A DNA stretch of 64,000 nucleotides from KBS50 sp042434095 (GCF_042434095.1 NZ_JBHLUE010000016.1:124001-188000); one strand, 5' to 3'. Positions 1 to 11,401 are shown, counted from the first letter of the stretch. The notes: generated from the sequence alone by a model not told the origin. Translations and numbers: made by a program.

Positions 1-1959
1 CCGATCGCGGTGTTCGGCCCGCAGACCGGCTACTTCTCCCCGCAGCTGCTCATGCTGCAGGAGCTCCAGGGTCCGGGGATCAGCGCCCGCGGCGTGGCGT
101 TCGCCGGCCTCAACCTGTACGTGCTGCTGGGCCGCGGCCAGGACTACTCGTGGAGCGCCACCTCGGCCGGCCAGGACATCACCGACACGTACGCCGTGCC
201 GCTGTGCAACACCGACGGTTCGGCGCCGACCGTCGACTCCACCGGTTACCGCTGGCGCGGCCAGTGCCTGCCGATGGAACGGCTGGTCCGCAACAACGCC
301 TGGAAGCCCACGGTGGCCGACGGCACCCCGGCCGGCTCGTACGACCTGGTGTCGCTGCGCACCCGGTACGGCCTGGTGGCCTACCGCGGCACCTCGGGCG
401 GCACCCCGGTGGCGTACACCCAGCTGCGCTCGACGTACCGGCACGAGGCCGAGTCGGCCATCGGCTTCCAGGCGTTCAACGACCCGGCCGCCATGGGCAC
501 CCCGGCGGACTTCCAGGCCAGCGCATCGAACGTCGGGTACGCGTTCAACTGGTTCTACGTGAACTCGGCCGACACCGCGTACTACAACTCGGGCGACAAC
601 CCGGTCCGGCCGGCGGGCGCCAACCCGAACCTGCCCACCAAGGCCGACCCGGCGTACGAGTGGGTGGGCTGGGACCCGGACGCCAACACCGCGCAGCTCA
701 CCCCGCCGGCTGCGCACCCGCAGGCGGTCAACCAGGACTACTTCGTGAGCTGGAACAACAAGCAGGCCCCCGGGTACGGCGCCGCGGACGGCAACTACAG
801 CTTCGGCGCGGTGCACCGGGCGAACCTGCTGGACCGCCGGGTGAAGGCGGCGCTCGCGGCCGGCAAGCCGGGCCGGGCCGACGTGGTACGCCTGGTCGAG
901 GAGGCGGCCGTGACCGACCTGCGGGCCGAGAACCTGCTGCCGGAGCTGCTGCGGATCCTCGACGGGCAGCCCGGCCAGGAGGCGCACGTGGCGGCGCTGC
1001 GGTCCTGGCAGGCCGACGGCGCCCGGCGGGTGGAGACCTCGCCCGGCTCGCACGTCTACGCCCACGCCGACGCGATCGCGCTGTTCGACGCGGCCTGGCC
1101 CCGGCTGGTCGAGGCCGCGTTCGCCGGCCAGCTCGGCCCGGACCTGTACGCCGCGCTGGCGGGCGTGCTGCCGATCAACGAGTCCCCGAGCGCCGGCCAG
1201 GCCGGCAGCGTCGGCCACGGCGGCCGCAAGCACGTCGGCTCCTCCTTCCAGTACGGCTGGTGGGGCTACCTGGACAAGGACCTGCGCGCCGTGCTCGGCG
1301 ACCCGGTGTCCGGCGGGCTCGGCCGGACGTACTGCGGCGGGGGTGACCTGGCGAGCTGCCGGCGGGACCTGGCGGCGGCCCTGGACGCGGCGGCCGCCGA
1401 GCCGGCCACCGTCACCTACCCGGGCGACGGCGACTGCGCGGCCGGCGACCAGTGGTGCGCCGATACGATCATCCAGTCCCCGCTGGGCGGCATCACCCAG
1501 GACAAGATCTCCTGGCAGAACCGGCCCACGTTCCAGCAGGTGGTGTCGTTCCCCGCGCACCGCGGCGACGACATCACCAACCTGGCCCGGGGCGCGTCGG
1601 TGAGCGCCAACGGAACCTTCCTCGGGTTCTCCGCCGCGGCGGCCGTGGACGGTGACCGCAGCACCCGGTGGAGCAGCTGGTGGACGGACAACCAGTCGAT
1701 CACCGTGGACCTCGGCTCGGCCCGCGCGGTGAACCGGGTCATCCTGCGCTGGGAGGCCGCGTACGGCCGGGCGTACCGGATCGAGACCTCGACGGACGGC
1801 CGGAGCTGGCAGTCGGTGTTCAGCACGGCGGCCGGCAACGGCGGAACGGACGTGGTGACCTTCCCGACCACCACCGCCCGGTACGTGCGGATGGCGGGCG
1901 TCCAGCGCGGCACGTCGTACGGCTACTCGCTGTGGGAGTTCGAGGTGTATCCGGGATAA
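1..1959 (+). CDS. Penicillin acylase family hydrolase with C-terminal F5/8 type C (discoidin) domain, 5' partial
   Basis: The reading frame is already open at base 1, so the N-terminus and the catalytic Ser of the Ntn-hydrolase beta chain lie outside the window. The visible part begins with the family segment GPQTGYFSP, followed by SWSATSAGQDITD. YFVSWNNK near residue 250 matches the region holding the oxyanion-hole Asn. Residues of about 540 to 650 form a separate domain starting NLARGASVSANG, with VDGDRSTRWSS and a terminal YSLWEFEVYPG, the pattern of F5/8C (CBM32-like) sugar- or surface-binding domains. Family knowledge: such enzymes are exported, self-cleaving amidohydrolases acting on beta-lactams, acyl-homoserine lactones or other N-acyl amides. 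The substrate cannot be read from the sequence. ftsH starts about 23 bp downstream. Confidence 0.85.
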   Translation, partial: PIAVFGPQTGYFSPQLLMLQELQGPGISARGVAFAGLNLYVLLGRGQDYSWSATSAGQDITDTYAVPLCNTDGSAPTVDSTGYRWRGQCLPMERLVRNNAWKPTVADGTPAGSYDLVSLRTRYGLVAYRGTSGGTPVAYTQLRSTYRHEAESAIGFQAFNDPAAMGTPADFQASASNVGYAFNWFYVNSADTAYYNSGDNPVRPAGANPNLPTKADPAYEWVGWDPDANTAQLTPPAAHPQAVNQDYFVSWNNKQAPGYGAADGNYSFGAVHRANLLDRRVKAALAAGKPGRADVVRLVEEAAVTDLRAENLLPELLRILDGQPGQEAHVAALRSWQADGARRVETSPGSHVYAHADAIALFDAAWPRLVEAAFAGQLGPDLYAALAGVLPINESPSAGQAGSVGHGGRKHVGSSFQYGWWGYLDKDLRAVLGDPVSGGLGRTYCGGGDLASCRRDLAAALDAAAAEPATVTYPGDGDCAAGDQWCADTIIQSPLGGITQDKISWQNRPTFQQVVSFPAHRGDDITNLARGASVSANGTFLGFSAAAAVDGDRSTRWSSWWTDNQSITVDLGSARAVNRVILRWEAAYGRAYRIETSTDGRSWQSVFSTAAGNGGTDVVTFPTTTARYVRMAGVQRGTSYGYSLWEFEVYPG

Positions 1960-1982
1960 ATCCGGCCGGCGGAGGGTACGCG

Positions 1983-4073
1983 GTGGTCATGACCACCGCT
2001 GCCCCGCCGCCGGACGACGGCAGGACGCTGCCGCGCAGCTTCCCCCCGAAGCGGCCCGAGCCGGACCAGCCGGCCCCGCCGTGGCGGGTGGAGGGCATGC
2101 CCGGCGAGGGCGCCGGCCGGCCGCCGCAGCGCCGGCGGCCGGCCTGGCAGCGGTACGGGTGGCTGTTCCTGATCCTGCTGGTGGTCAACTGGTTCGTCTC
2201 GTCCAACCTGCTGGCGCCCGCCGAACGCACCCCGGTGTCGTACACGTTCTTCCTCAGCCAGGTGGACGCGCGCAACGTCGCCGACATCACCTCGACCGGC
2301 GACACGATCGAGGGCTCCTTCAAGCAGAAGGCCAGCTACACCCCGGTCGGGCAGACCAAGGGCAGCCAGGTGGAACGGTTCCGCACCGAGCGGCCGTCGT
2401 TCGCCGACGACAAGCTGTTCAGCACGCTGCAGAGCACGGGCGTACCGGTCAACGCCCGGCCGCCCGACGCGCCGGCGCCGATCTGGCAGCAGCTGCTGCT
2501 CGGCTTCGGACCCACCCTGTTGCTGATCCTCCTGCTGGTCTGGTTCCTGCGCCGGGGTGCTCAGGCGATGGCCGGCGGGGTGGGCGGGATCGGCCGGTCC
2601 CGGGCGAAGCTCTACCAGCCCGACGCCGGGCCCCGGACCACGTTCGCGGACGTGGCCGGCATCGAGGAGGTCCGGCAGGAGGTCACCGAGATCGTCGACT
2701 TCCTCCGCGATCCGCAGCGGTACCGCCGGCTCGGCGCCCGGGTGCCGCACGGGGTGCTGCTGTCCGGTCCGCCCGGCACCGGGAAGACCCTGCTGGCCCG
2801 GGCGGTCGCCGGGGAGGCCCGGGTGCCGTTCTTCTCGATGTCCGCCTCCGAGTTCATCGAGATGATCGTGGGGGTCGGCGCGAGCCGGGTCCGGGACCTG
2901 TTCGAGCAGGCCAAGAAGGTCGCGCCGTCGATCATCTTCATCGACGAGCTGGACGCCATCGGCCGGGCCAGGGGCGGCGCCCAGTCGCTGGGCGGCAACG
3001 ACGAGCGCGAGCAGACGCTCAACCAGATCCTCACCGAGATGGACGGCTTCACCGGCAGCGAGGGCGTGATCGTGCTGGCCGCCACCAACCGGCCGGAGAT
3101 CCTCGACGCGGCCCTGCTGCGCCCCGGCCGGTTCGACCGGCGGGTGACGGTGAGCCCGCCCGACGTGACCGGCCGCCGGAAGATCCTCGAGGTGCACACC
3201 CGGGGCGTACCGCTGGCCGACGACGTCGACCTCGGCGACCTGGCCGCCACCACGCCCGGGATGGTCGGCGCCGACCTGCAGAACCTGGTCAACGAGGCGG
3301 CCCTGGTGGCCGCCCGGCGCCAGCACGAGAAGGTCGAGCCGGCCGACTTCGGCGAGGCGCTGGAGAAGGTCACCCTGGGCACCGTGCGCGGGATCATGCT
3401 CACCCAGGAGGACAAGGAGCGGACCGCGTTCCACGAGTCCGGCCACGCGCTGCTCGGGATGCTCACCCCGGGCGCCGACCCGGTCCGCAAGATCTCGATC
3501 ATCCCGCGCGGGCAGGCGCTCGGCGTCACCTTCCAGAGCCCGAACACCGACCGGTACGGCTACTCGGCCAAGTATCTGCGCGGCCGCATCATCGGCGCGC
3601 TCGGCGGCCGGGCCGCCGAGGAGCTGGTGTTCGGGGACATGACCACCGGCGCCGAGAGCGACCTGGACCAGGTGAGCGACATCGCCCGGCAGATGGTCGG
3701 CCGGTGGGGCATGTCCGACGCCATCGGCCCGGTCACCGTGCTGCCGCGGCCCGGCCAGGAGTCCCCGCTGGGCCTGGACGGCGTGGCGCCGGGCACCCGG
3801 GAGCTGGTCGACGGCGAGGTGCGGCGGATCGTCGAGGACTGCTACGCCGAGGCGCTGGCCACGCTGCGCGAGCACCGCGAGCAGCTGGACCGGCTGGCCC
3901 GGACGCTGCTGCGGCAGGAGACGCTGGACGAGGCCGACGCGTACGCGGCCGCGGGCATCCCCCGGGACGCCGCGCCGGCCGCCGTGGCCCGCGGCGAGAC
4001 GCCCGGCGCCGATCCGGCGCCCGGTCTCCCGCCGGAGAGCGGCGCCGCGCCGACCGAGGTCGGTGAGCCGTAG
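1983..4073 (+). CDS. ftsH: ATP-dependent zinc metalloprotease FtsH
   Basis: Membrane AAA+ protease that extracts and degrades misfolded membrane and short-lived cytosolic proteins as a hexamer. Order: Pro/Arg-rich cytosolic N-terminus, membrane segment at about residues 60-77, extracytoplasmic domain, second membrane segment at about 171-189, AAA module with Walker A GPPGTGKT (about 262), Walker B IIFIDELDAIG, second region of homology ending RPGRFDRR, then zinc site HESGH (about 483) with the third ligand Asp in ESDLDQ (about 560). The length of about 696 aa fits the family. GTG 1983 is preferred because GGAGGG (1971-1976) lies 6 nt upstream. ATG 1989 is the alternative. The frame is open back to 1668 but that part overlaps the previous gene in another frame. 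The Pro/Ala/Gly tail is normal for actinobacterial FtsH. It is not next to tilS-hpt, so it may be a second copy in the genome. Confidence 0.95.
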   Translation: MVMTTAAPPPDDGRTLPRSFPPKRPEPDQPAPPWRVEGMPGEGAGRPPQRRRPAWQRYGWLFLILLVVNWFVSSNLLAPAERTPVSYTFFLSQVDARNVADITSTGDTIEGSFKQKASYTPVGQTKGSQVERFRTERPSFADDKLFSTLQSTGVPVNARPPDAPAPIWQQLLLGFGPTLLLILLLVWFLRRGAQAMAGGVGGIGRSRAKLYQPDAGPRTTFADVAGIEEVRQEVTEIVDFLRDPQRYRRLGARVPHGVLLSGPPGTGKTLLARAVAGEARVPFFSMSASEFIEMIVGVGASRVRDLFEQAKKVAPSIIFIDELDAIGRARGGAQSLGGNDEREQTLNQILTEMDGFTGSEGVIVLAATNRPEILDAALLRPGRFDRRVTVSPPDVTGRRKILEVHTRGVPLADDVDLGDLAATTPGMVGADLQNLVNEAALVAARRQHEKVEPADFGEALEKVTLGTVRGIMLTQEDKERTAFHESGHALLGMLTPGADPVRKISIIPRGQALGVTFQSPNTDRYGYSAKYLRGRIIGALGGRAAEELVFGDMTTGAESDLDQVSDIARQMVGRWGMSDAIGPVTVLPRPGQESPLGLDGVAPGTRELVDGEVRRIVEDCYAEALATLREHREQLDRLARTLLRQETLDEADAYAAAGIPRDAAPAAVARGETPGADPAPGLPPESGAAPTEVGEP

Positions 4074-4297
4074 GGCCCGCGCCGGGGCCGTGGCCCGCCG
4101 GGGGCGACCGGTCAAGAACGGGCCGCTGCGGGGTACGGTTAGCGCGGCCGTGACTGGCGCATCGAGTGGAGCACCACCGGGGAGCGGCCAAGCGTCCAAA
4201 CGACCGGTAGCCACCCGGGCGATCCGGACGCCGTCAGCACCGCCGCGCGCCTGGGCGAATCGCAGTGCCTTATGCGACGCCGACCCCGGGAGCTGCC

Positions 4298-5218
4298 ATG
4301 AGCGCCACCGAATCTGCCCGTCCCACAGCCGGCGCCGACCACGCGCCCTCCGCGGCGGGCGCCGACCTCGCCCGTCCGATGGCGGGCGCCGACCTCGCCC
4401 GGGACATCCTGGCCGGAGCGGCCGACCGCGCCGCCGCCCTGGAGGCCCGGACGGGGGTACGCCCCTGCCTGGCCACGGTGCTCGTGGGCGACGACCCGGC
4501 GTCCGAGACGTACGTGCGGATGAAGCGCAACCGGTGCGCCGCGGCCGGGATCGGCTCCCGGCTCGTCGCGCTGCCGGCCGGCATCTCCACGACGGAGCTG
4601 GTGGACCGGGTCGGCACGCTCTCGGCCGACCCGGCCGTGCACGGCATCCTGCTCCAGCATCCGGTGCCGGCCGGGATCGACGAGCGGGCCGCGTTCGAGG
4701 CCATCGCCCCGGCCAAGGACGTGGACGGGGTGACCATGCACTCGTTCGGCGCCATGGCGTTCGGCCGGCCGGGCTTCGTCTCCTGCACGCCCGGCGGGAT
4801 CCTTCGGCTGCTCGACGCGTACGACGTGCCCCTGGTCGGCCGGCGTGCCGTGGTGCTGGGCCGCAGTCCCATCCTCGGCCGGCCGGTCGGGATGCTGCTG
4901 CTGGCCCGCGACGCCACGGTGACCTACTGCCACTCCCGCTCCCGGGACCTGCCCGAGCTGGTCCGGGGCGCGGACCTCGTGGTGGCCTCCGTGGGCCGGC
5001 CGGAGTTCGTCCGGGGTGAGTGGCTGAAGCCCGGCGCGGTGGTGGTGGACGCCGGCTACCACCCGGGCGGGCTGGGTGACGTGCACGCCCCGTCGGCACG
5101 GGTCCGGGCCAGCCTGCTCACGCCGGTGCCCGGCGGCGTCGGACCGATGACCATCGCGGTCCTGCTGGAGCAGACCGTGGCCGCCGCCGAGGGCCTGGTG
5201 ACGTCCCCGGCGTCGTGA
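4298..5218 (+). CDS. folD: Bifunctional 5,10-methylenetetrahydrofolate dehydrogenase/cyclohydrolase
   Basis: Interconverts 5,10-methylene-THF, methenyl-THF and 10-formyl-THF with NADP+, feeding purine and formyl-Met synthesis in the cytosol. Visible motifs: TYVRMKRNRC with the catalytic Tyr and Lys about four residues apart (near 72-76), HGILLQHPVP, PAKDVDGV, the NADP-binding run VVLGRSPILGRPVGMLLL and the closing TPVPGGVGPMT. ATG 4298 is chosen because GGGAG (4288-4292) sits 5 nt upstream; GTG 4265 lacks such a site. The start leaves a short Ala/Gly-rich N-terminal lead in which the segment AGADLAR is repeated, a small in-frame duplication absent from typical FolD. The 224-bp gap to ftsH suggests its own promoter. 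Confidence 0.93.
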   Translation: MSATESARPTAGADHAPSAAGADLARPMAGADLARDILAGAADRAAALEARTGVRPCLATVLVGDDPASETYVRMKRNRCAAAGIGSRLVALPAGISTTELVDRVGTLSADPAVHGILLQHPVPAGIDERAAFEAIAPAKDVDGVTMHSFGAMAFGRPGFVSCTPGGILRLLDAYDVPLVGRRAVVLGRSPILGRPVGMLLLARDATVTYCHSRSRDLPELVRGADLVVASVGRPEFVRGEWLKPGAVVVDAGYHPGGLGDVHAPSARVRASLLTPVPGGVGPMTIAVLLEQTVAAAEGLVTSPAS

Positions 5219-5259
5219 CGCCGGTCGTCGTCCCCGCTCGGTCGGGGCCCGGGTGGCCA

Positions 5260-5370
5260 TCCGGTCGCCGTCAGGTGGCATCCGGCCGCCGTCAGGTGGC
5301 GTCGCGCCGCCGTCAGGTGGCGTCGGGCGGCCGTCCGGCGGTGTCGGGCCGCCGTCAGGTGGCGTCGGGC
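5260..5370. repeat. 21-bp tandem repeat, five copies, carrying a stop codon
   Basis: CGCCGTCAGGTGGC recurs at 5266, 5287, 5308 and 5350, with a degenerate copy at 5329, giving an exact 21-nt period. The copy at 5350 supplies the last codons and the TGA stop (minus strand) of the gene 5355-5876. The other copies lie just beyond it, so the stop codon has been duplicated in the same frame. It fills the convergent space between folD and that gene. No stem-loop terminator is obvious. Confidence 0.85.
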
Positions 5371-5876
5371 TCCGGGTCGTCGTGGTCGCCCGGCTCGACC
5401 ACGGCGCCGGTACGTCTCACGGCTGCCGGGTCGCACAGCACGGTCACCCGGTAGCTCAGCCCGAGATTGGACCAGATGTCGCCACGCAGCACCAGGCAGA
5501 GGCCGACGCCGTCCCCCTCGGGGTGCTCGTAGAAGTCGGCCGCCGGCTCGGCGAGCGCGCCCACCAGGCCCTGGGTGCCCTGCGCCGTGGCGGCCACCTG
5601 GATCAGCCCCGCCGTCACCTGAAGCTCCACGTCGGCCAGCGCGTCCACGTCGTACCAGTGGGTGTCCGGCAGGAACAGCTGGGTGTCGACGCCCCGGCGC
5701 TGGTAGACCGGTCCGGCCATCCCGGTTGCCGGGTCCGGGCGGTCGCCGATCCAGGCCACCCCGGCGTACTCGGTACGCAGCCGGCGCGCCTCGGGTCGCT
5801 CCGGGTCGGCGGGAAACGGCGCGACGACGAAGTCGAGCCGGGGCTGGGCGCTCAGGTGGACGTCTGCGGCGATCAC
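5355..5876 (-). CDS. Hypothetical protein, about 173 aa
   Basis: I do not recognise a family. The product is soluble with no signal peptide or membrane segment, rich in beta-type residues, and ends in the acidic tail GDHDDPEPDAT. The central part reads LRTEYAGVAWIGDRPDP. The start is placed at GTG 5876 because a TANNNT -10 box (TAATGT, minus strand, 5889-5884) lies exactly 7 nt upstream, the spacing of a leaderless transcript and the same as at several other genes here. An ATG at 5936 would add 20 Arg/Pro-rich residues with no supporting signal. The last codons lie in the 21-bp tandem repeat. Convergent with folD. Confidence 0.6.
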   Translation of the reverse strand: MIAADVHLSAQPRLDFVVAPFPADPERPEARRLRTEYAGVAWIGDRPDPATGMAGPVYQRRGVDTQLFLPDTHWYDVDALADVELQVTAGLIQVAATAQGTQGLVGALAEPAADFYEHPEGDGVGLCLVLRGDIWSNLGLSYRVTVLCDPAAVRRTGAVVEPGDHDDPEPDAT

Positions 5877-5972
5877 GGCCGGCACATTAGCACCGGCGCG
5901 CACCGGTACGGGCCCACGACTGGCCCGTGGCGGCACGGGCGTTGACCCGAACCCGCCACCGGCCCGTGGGCG

Positions 5973-6662
5973 TCACCGGTGAGCCCGTGCCGCCTCCGGC
6001 GCCTGTTCCGCACCGCTAGGGGCCGGGCGGAGTGGCGCGGTCTCGCCGTACAGGGTTGACGTCCACGCGTTGGTGAGCGTCGCCACCAGCACGGCCTGGT
6101 CGTCGAACGGCGGGACGCCGGCCGCGGCGAGGTAGTAGAGCCGCTCGCCCTGCCAGGTCAGCGCCGCGGCGACGGCACGTACGTTCAGATCACCCAGGTG
6201 TTCCCGGGCCCTGGGGTCGGCGCTGATCCGGGCCACCGCCGCTTCGGTGAAAAGGTCCATCTGCCCGGTCCACAGCGCCCGCAGGTCGTCGTCGGACCCC
6301 AGGTTCTCGACGATCGCGGTCAGCACGCCGGCGTTGTCCCGCCACAGCCGCGCGCCGTCGAGGATCCCGGTCCGGAGCGCCTCGACCGGGTCCTGCCGCC
6401 CGTCGAGCCAGGGGCCGGCGGCCCGCTGCCCCTGCGCGACGGCCTGCCGGACCAGTTCGCCCAGCACGGACTGTTTGCTGGGGAAGTAGAAGTAGAAGCT
6501 GGCCCGGGACACCTGGGCGGCGGCCAGGATGTCGGCCACGCTGAGCGTCTCGAACCGGCGCTGGGACAGCAGCGTGCGGGTCGCCGAGAGAATGCGTTCC
6601 CGCAGTTCACCCGGTGCGGAGGGACCGGACCGGCGGGTCGGGCGGGCGGCGGGCGGCGGCAT
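5973..6662 (-). CDS. TetR/AcrR-family transcriptional repressor
   Basis: DNA-binding repressor, probably of the divergent aldo/keto reductase gene. The N-terminal HTH spans about residues 20-70: RERILSATRTLLSQRRFETLSV then ILAAAQVSRASFYFYFPSK, the classical TetR recognition helix. The ligand-binding half is helical (VLTAIVENLGSDDDLRALW), reminiscent of EthR-type members. Start ATG 6662 is favoured over an in-frame upstream codon at 6680 because TATCGT (minus strand, 6675-6670) lies 7 nt before it, giving a leaderless promoter. Perfect palindromes in the 74-bp divergent spacer are likely operators. The inducer is unknown. Confidence 0.85.
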   Translation of the reverse strand: MPPPAARPTRRSGPSAPGELRERILSATRTLLSQRRFETLSVADILAAAQVSRASFYFYFPSKQSVLGELVRQAVAQGQRAAGPWLDGRQDPVEALRTGILDGARLWRDNAGVLTAIVENLGSDDDLRALWTGQMDLFTEAAVARISADPRAREHLGDLNVRAVAAALTWQGERLYYLAAAGVPPFDDQAVLVATLTNAWTSTLYGETAPLRPAPSGAEQAPEAARAHR

Positions 6663-6736
6663 GCCCGTGACGATACCCAATTTGTCCGGACAACACGTCT
6701 AGACGCACTGTCTGAACAATATGTATGGTCGCTGTC
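6663..6736. promoter_or_regulatory. Divergent tetR / aldo-keto reductase promoter with palindromic operator
   Basis: Seen directly: the perfect 12-bp palindrome TTGTCCGGACAA (6682-6693), the 8-bp palindrome GTCTAGAC (6697-6704), and a further AGAC...GTCT pair (6701-6713). For the reductase, TAGACG (6700-6705), an 18-bp spacer, TATGGT (6724-6729) and 7 nt to ATG 6737 make a consistent leaderless promoter. For tetR, TATCGT lies on the minus strand at 6675-6670, 7 nt before ATG 6662. The palindromes lie between and over these elements, as expected for autoregulation plus repression of the reductase. Binding is inferred. Confidence 0.6.
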
Positions 6737-7759
6737 ATGAGATACCGGACCTTTGGCCACAGCGGATTACGCGTCTCCGAACTCATCCTTGGCGCGATGA
6801 CCTTCGGGGAGCAGGGTGGCGTGGGCGCACCGCTGCCGGAGTGCGAACGGATCCTGGACGCGTACGCCGAGGCCGGCGGGAACGCGATCGACACGGCGAT
6901 CAACTACCGGGGCGGCGCGAGCGAGGAGATCCTCGGCGAACTGCTGCGGAGTCGGCGGGAGCGGTTCGTGCTCGGGTCGAAGTACACCGTCTCCCGGGAC
7001 GGCGGTGACCCCAATGCGGCCGGCAACCACCGCAAGAACCTGCGCGCCTCGCTGGACACCAGCCTGCGCCGGCTGGGCACGGACTACCTGGACATCTACT
7101 GGGTGCACATCTGGGACCGGAGCACCCCGATCGACGAGACCATGCGGGCGCTCGACGACGCGGTACGGGCCGGGAAGGTGTTGTACGTGGGGATCTCCGA
7201 CGCCCCCGCCTGGATCGTGGCCCGCGCCAACACCCTGGCCGAGTGGCACGGCTGGAGCCCGTTCATCGGCCTGCAGGTGCCGTACAGCGTGCTGCACCGG
7301 GACATCGAACGGGAACTGCTGCCGATGGCCGAGGCGCTGTCCCTCGGGGTGGCGGCTTGGAGTCCGCTGGCCGGCGGGGTGCTGTCCGGCAAGTACACCC
7401 GGGCGGCCGGCCCGCAGGGCGCGAACCGGCTGGACGCCGACTCGCTGTCCGAGCGCGACCACGCGGCCGCGCGGGCCGTGCAGGACGTCGCCGACGAACT
7501 CGGCGCCACCCCGTCGCAGGTCGCCCTCGCCTGGACGATGGCGCGGTCGCCCGCCGTCCACCCCATCGTCGGGGCGCGCCACCTCGACCAACTGCGGGAC
7601 AACCTGGGCGCCGCGGACCTGACCCTGCCCGCGGCGGCCGTCGACCGCCTGGACGCGGCTGCCGGATTCGCGCCCGGCTTTCCCACGGACTTCATCGACC
7701 AGACGTCGGAGTGGGTCTTCGGCGCCGCCCTCGTCGACCGGCAGGCCCGGCACCGTTAA
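6737..7759 (+). CDS. Aldo/keto reductase
   Basis: NADPH-dependent (beta/alpha)8 oxidoreductase of the AKR superfamily, cytosolic. The catalytic tetrad is visible: Asp in NAIDTAINY, Tyr in the same segment (INYRGG), Lys in LGSKYT and His in IYWVHIWD. The cofactor-binding C-terminal part includes AWSPLAGGVLSGKY and PIVGARHLDQL. 340 aa is normal for the KR-beta-subunit-like AKR group. ATG 6737 (MRYRTFGHSGLRVSEL) matches the usual family start and lies 7 nt after a TATGGT -10 box. ATG 6725 would overlap that box and is rejected. Divergent from the TetR gene, so probably induced by the ligand of that repressor. The substrate is unknown. Confidence 0.9.
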   Translation: MRYRTFGHSGLRVSELILGAMTFGEQGGVGAPLPECERILDAYAEAGGNAIDTAINYRGGASEEILGELLRSRRERFVLGSKYTVSRDGGDPNAAGNHRKNLRASLDTSLRRLGTDYLDIYWVHIWDRSTPIDETMRALDDAVRAGKVLYVGISDAPAWIVARANTLAEWHGWSPFIGLQVPYSVLHRDIERELLPMAEALSLGVAAWSPLAGGVLSGKYTRAAGPQGANRLDADSLSERDHAAARAVQDVADELGATPSQVALAWTMARSPAVHPIVGARHLDQLRDNLGAADLTLPAAAVDRLDAAAGFAPGFPTDFIDQTSEWVFGAALVDRQARHR

Positions 7760-7807
7760 GAGGGGGCCCCTGCTATACAAAAAGCGATAACAGGGGGCCC
7801 TTCCTTG
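7758..7807. terminator. Interspersed 50-bp inverted repeat, copy 1 (bidirectional terminator-like)
   Basis: Imperfect inverted repeat directly after the reductase stop and ending at the stop of the convergent VOC gene. The arms contain GAGGGGGCCCCTG and CAGGGGGCCCTTCCTT around the spacer CTATACAAAAAGCGATAA. In inverse orientation it matches the copies at 11303-11353 and 35404-35455, including the AT-rich centre. A bidirectional terminator role is inferred from position and fold. Confidence 0.7.
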
Positions 7808-8254
7808 CTATGCCGGGGCGAGGAACTCCAGGCGGTTGCCGTGCGGGTCGTGGGTGTGGAAGCGGCGCAGTCCGGGGAGCTCGTCGTTGGCCCAGGTCAC
7901 GTCGTAGCCGGCCGCCGTCAGCCGGTCGGCGAGCGCGTCCAGGTCGGGCCAGAGCAGCCCGGGGTGCGCCTTGCGGGCCGGCCGGAAGTCGTCCTCGACG
8001 CCGAGATGCAGCTCGATGCCGGCCGGGCCGCCCGCGCCGCCCGGGCCAGCCGGGCCGCCCGCGCCGCCCGCGCCATCCGCGCCGGCCGCGCCATCCGAGC
8101 CGGCGGGCCGGTCCGGGGCGACGAACCAGCAGCCGCCGCGCGGGGCCAGCGCCGCCGGCTTCGGCTTCTCGACCAGGCCGAGCACGCCCGCGTAGTACGC
8201 CCGGAGCACCTCCTCGGAGCCGCGCGGGCAGGCGAGCTGCACGTGATGGATCAT
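7808..8254 (-). CDS. VOC (glyoxalase/bleomycin-resistance/dioxygenase) superfamily protein
   Basis: Small metal-dependent or binding protein with a single VOC fold, 148 aa. It begins MIHHVQLACPRGSEEVLRAYY and ends HDPHGNRLEFL; His near the start and Glu in NRLEFL are the usual metal-ligand positions. Between about residues 50 and 80 there is a low-complexity insert of Gly, Ala and Pro (GAGGAGGPAGPGG) where most relatives have a short loop. ATG 8254 is preceded by GGGAGGGAGG, a strong ribosome-binding site; the upstream in-frame start at 8302 is not needed. Convergent with the reductase. The function (lyase, dioxygenase or drug binding) cannot be told. Confidence 0.8.
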   Translation of the reverse strand: MIHHVQLACPRGSEEVLRAYYAGVLGLVEKPKPAALAPRGGCWFVAPDRPAGSDGAAGADGAGGAGGPAGPGGAGGPAGIELHLGVEDDFRPARKAHPGLLWPDLDALADRLTAAGYDVTWANDELPGLRRFHTHDPHGNRLEFLAPA

Positions 8255-8458
8255 GGCGACCTCCCTCCCGGTCAGCGTGGCACGGGGTTGCGCGAATAGC
8301 AAGACGGACGTACGGTTTGATGAACTCGGACCGCGGGCCTGGCTCCGCGGGGTTACCTCGGCCGACGGTCGCGGTAACCGGTACGACAGACTTGCGGGCG
8401 AGCCCGGCGCACCGCGCCGGGGAGCCCGGCCGGCGGAACTGCGATGAAGGAGTACGAC

Positions 8459-11296
<2,838 letters not shown>

Positions 11297-11302
11297 GCTT
11301 CG

Positions 11303-11353
11303 AAGGAAGGGCCCCTTCTTATCGCTTTTCGTATAGGAAGGGGCCCTTCTTAA
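11303..11353. terminator. Interspersed 50-bp inverted repeat, copy 2
   Basis: Begins 6 bp after the acnA stop, between convergent acnA and cvnD. Arms GAAGGAAGGGGCCC-like on both sides, with the centre TTATCGCTTTTCGTATAG. Nearly identical to copy 3 at 35404-35455. Probably terminates transcription from both sides. Confidence 0.75.
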
Positions 11354-11401
11354 CGCCTCCGCTCCGGCGGTGCGGGCGGCGGCGGGCGCGCTCGCCGCGG
11401 G

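Noticed and set aside
1923..5099. Minus-strand open frame of 1058 codons over ftsH and folD
   Set aside because: Arg/Pro/Gly-rich composition with no domain. It is the antisense shadow of two clear genes in very GC-rich DNA.
8444..8458. ATG 8444 as the acnA start
   Set aside because: It would place the ribosome-binding site AAGGAG inside the coding sequence. GTG 8459 is at the right distance.
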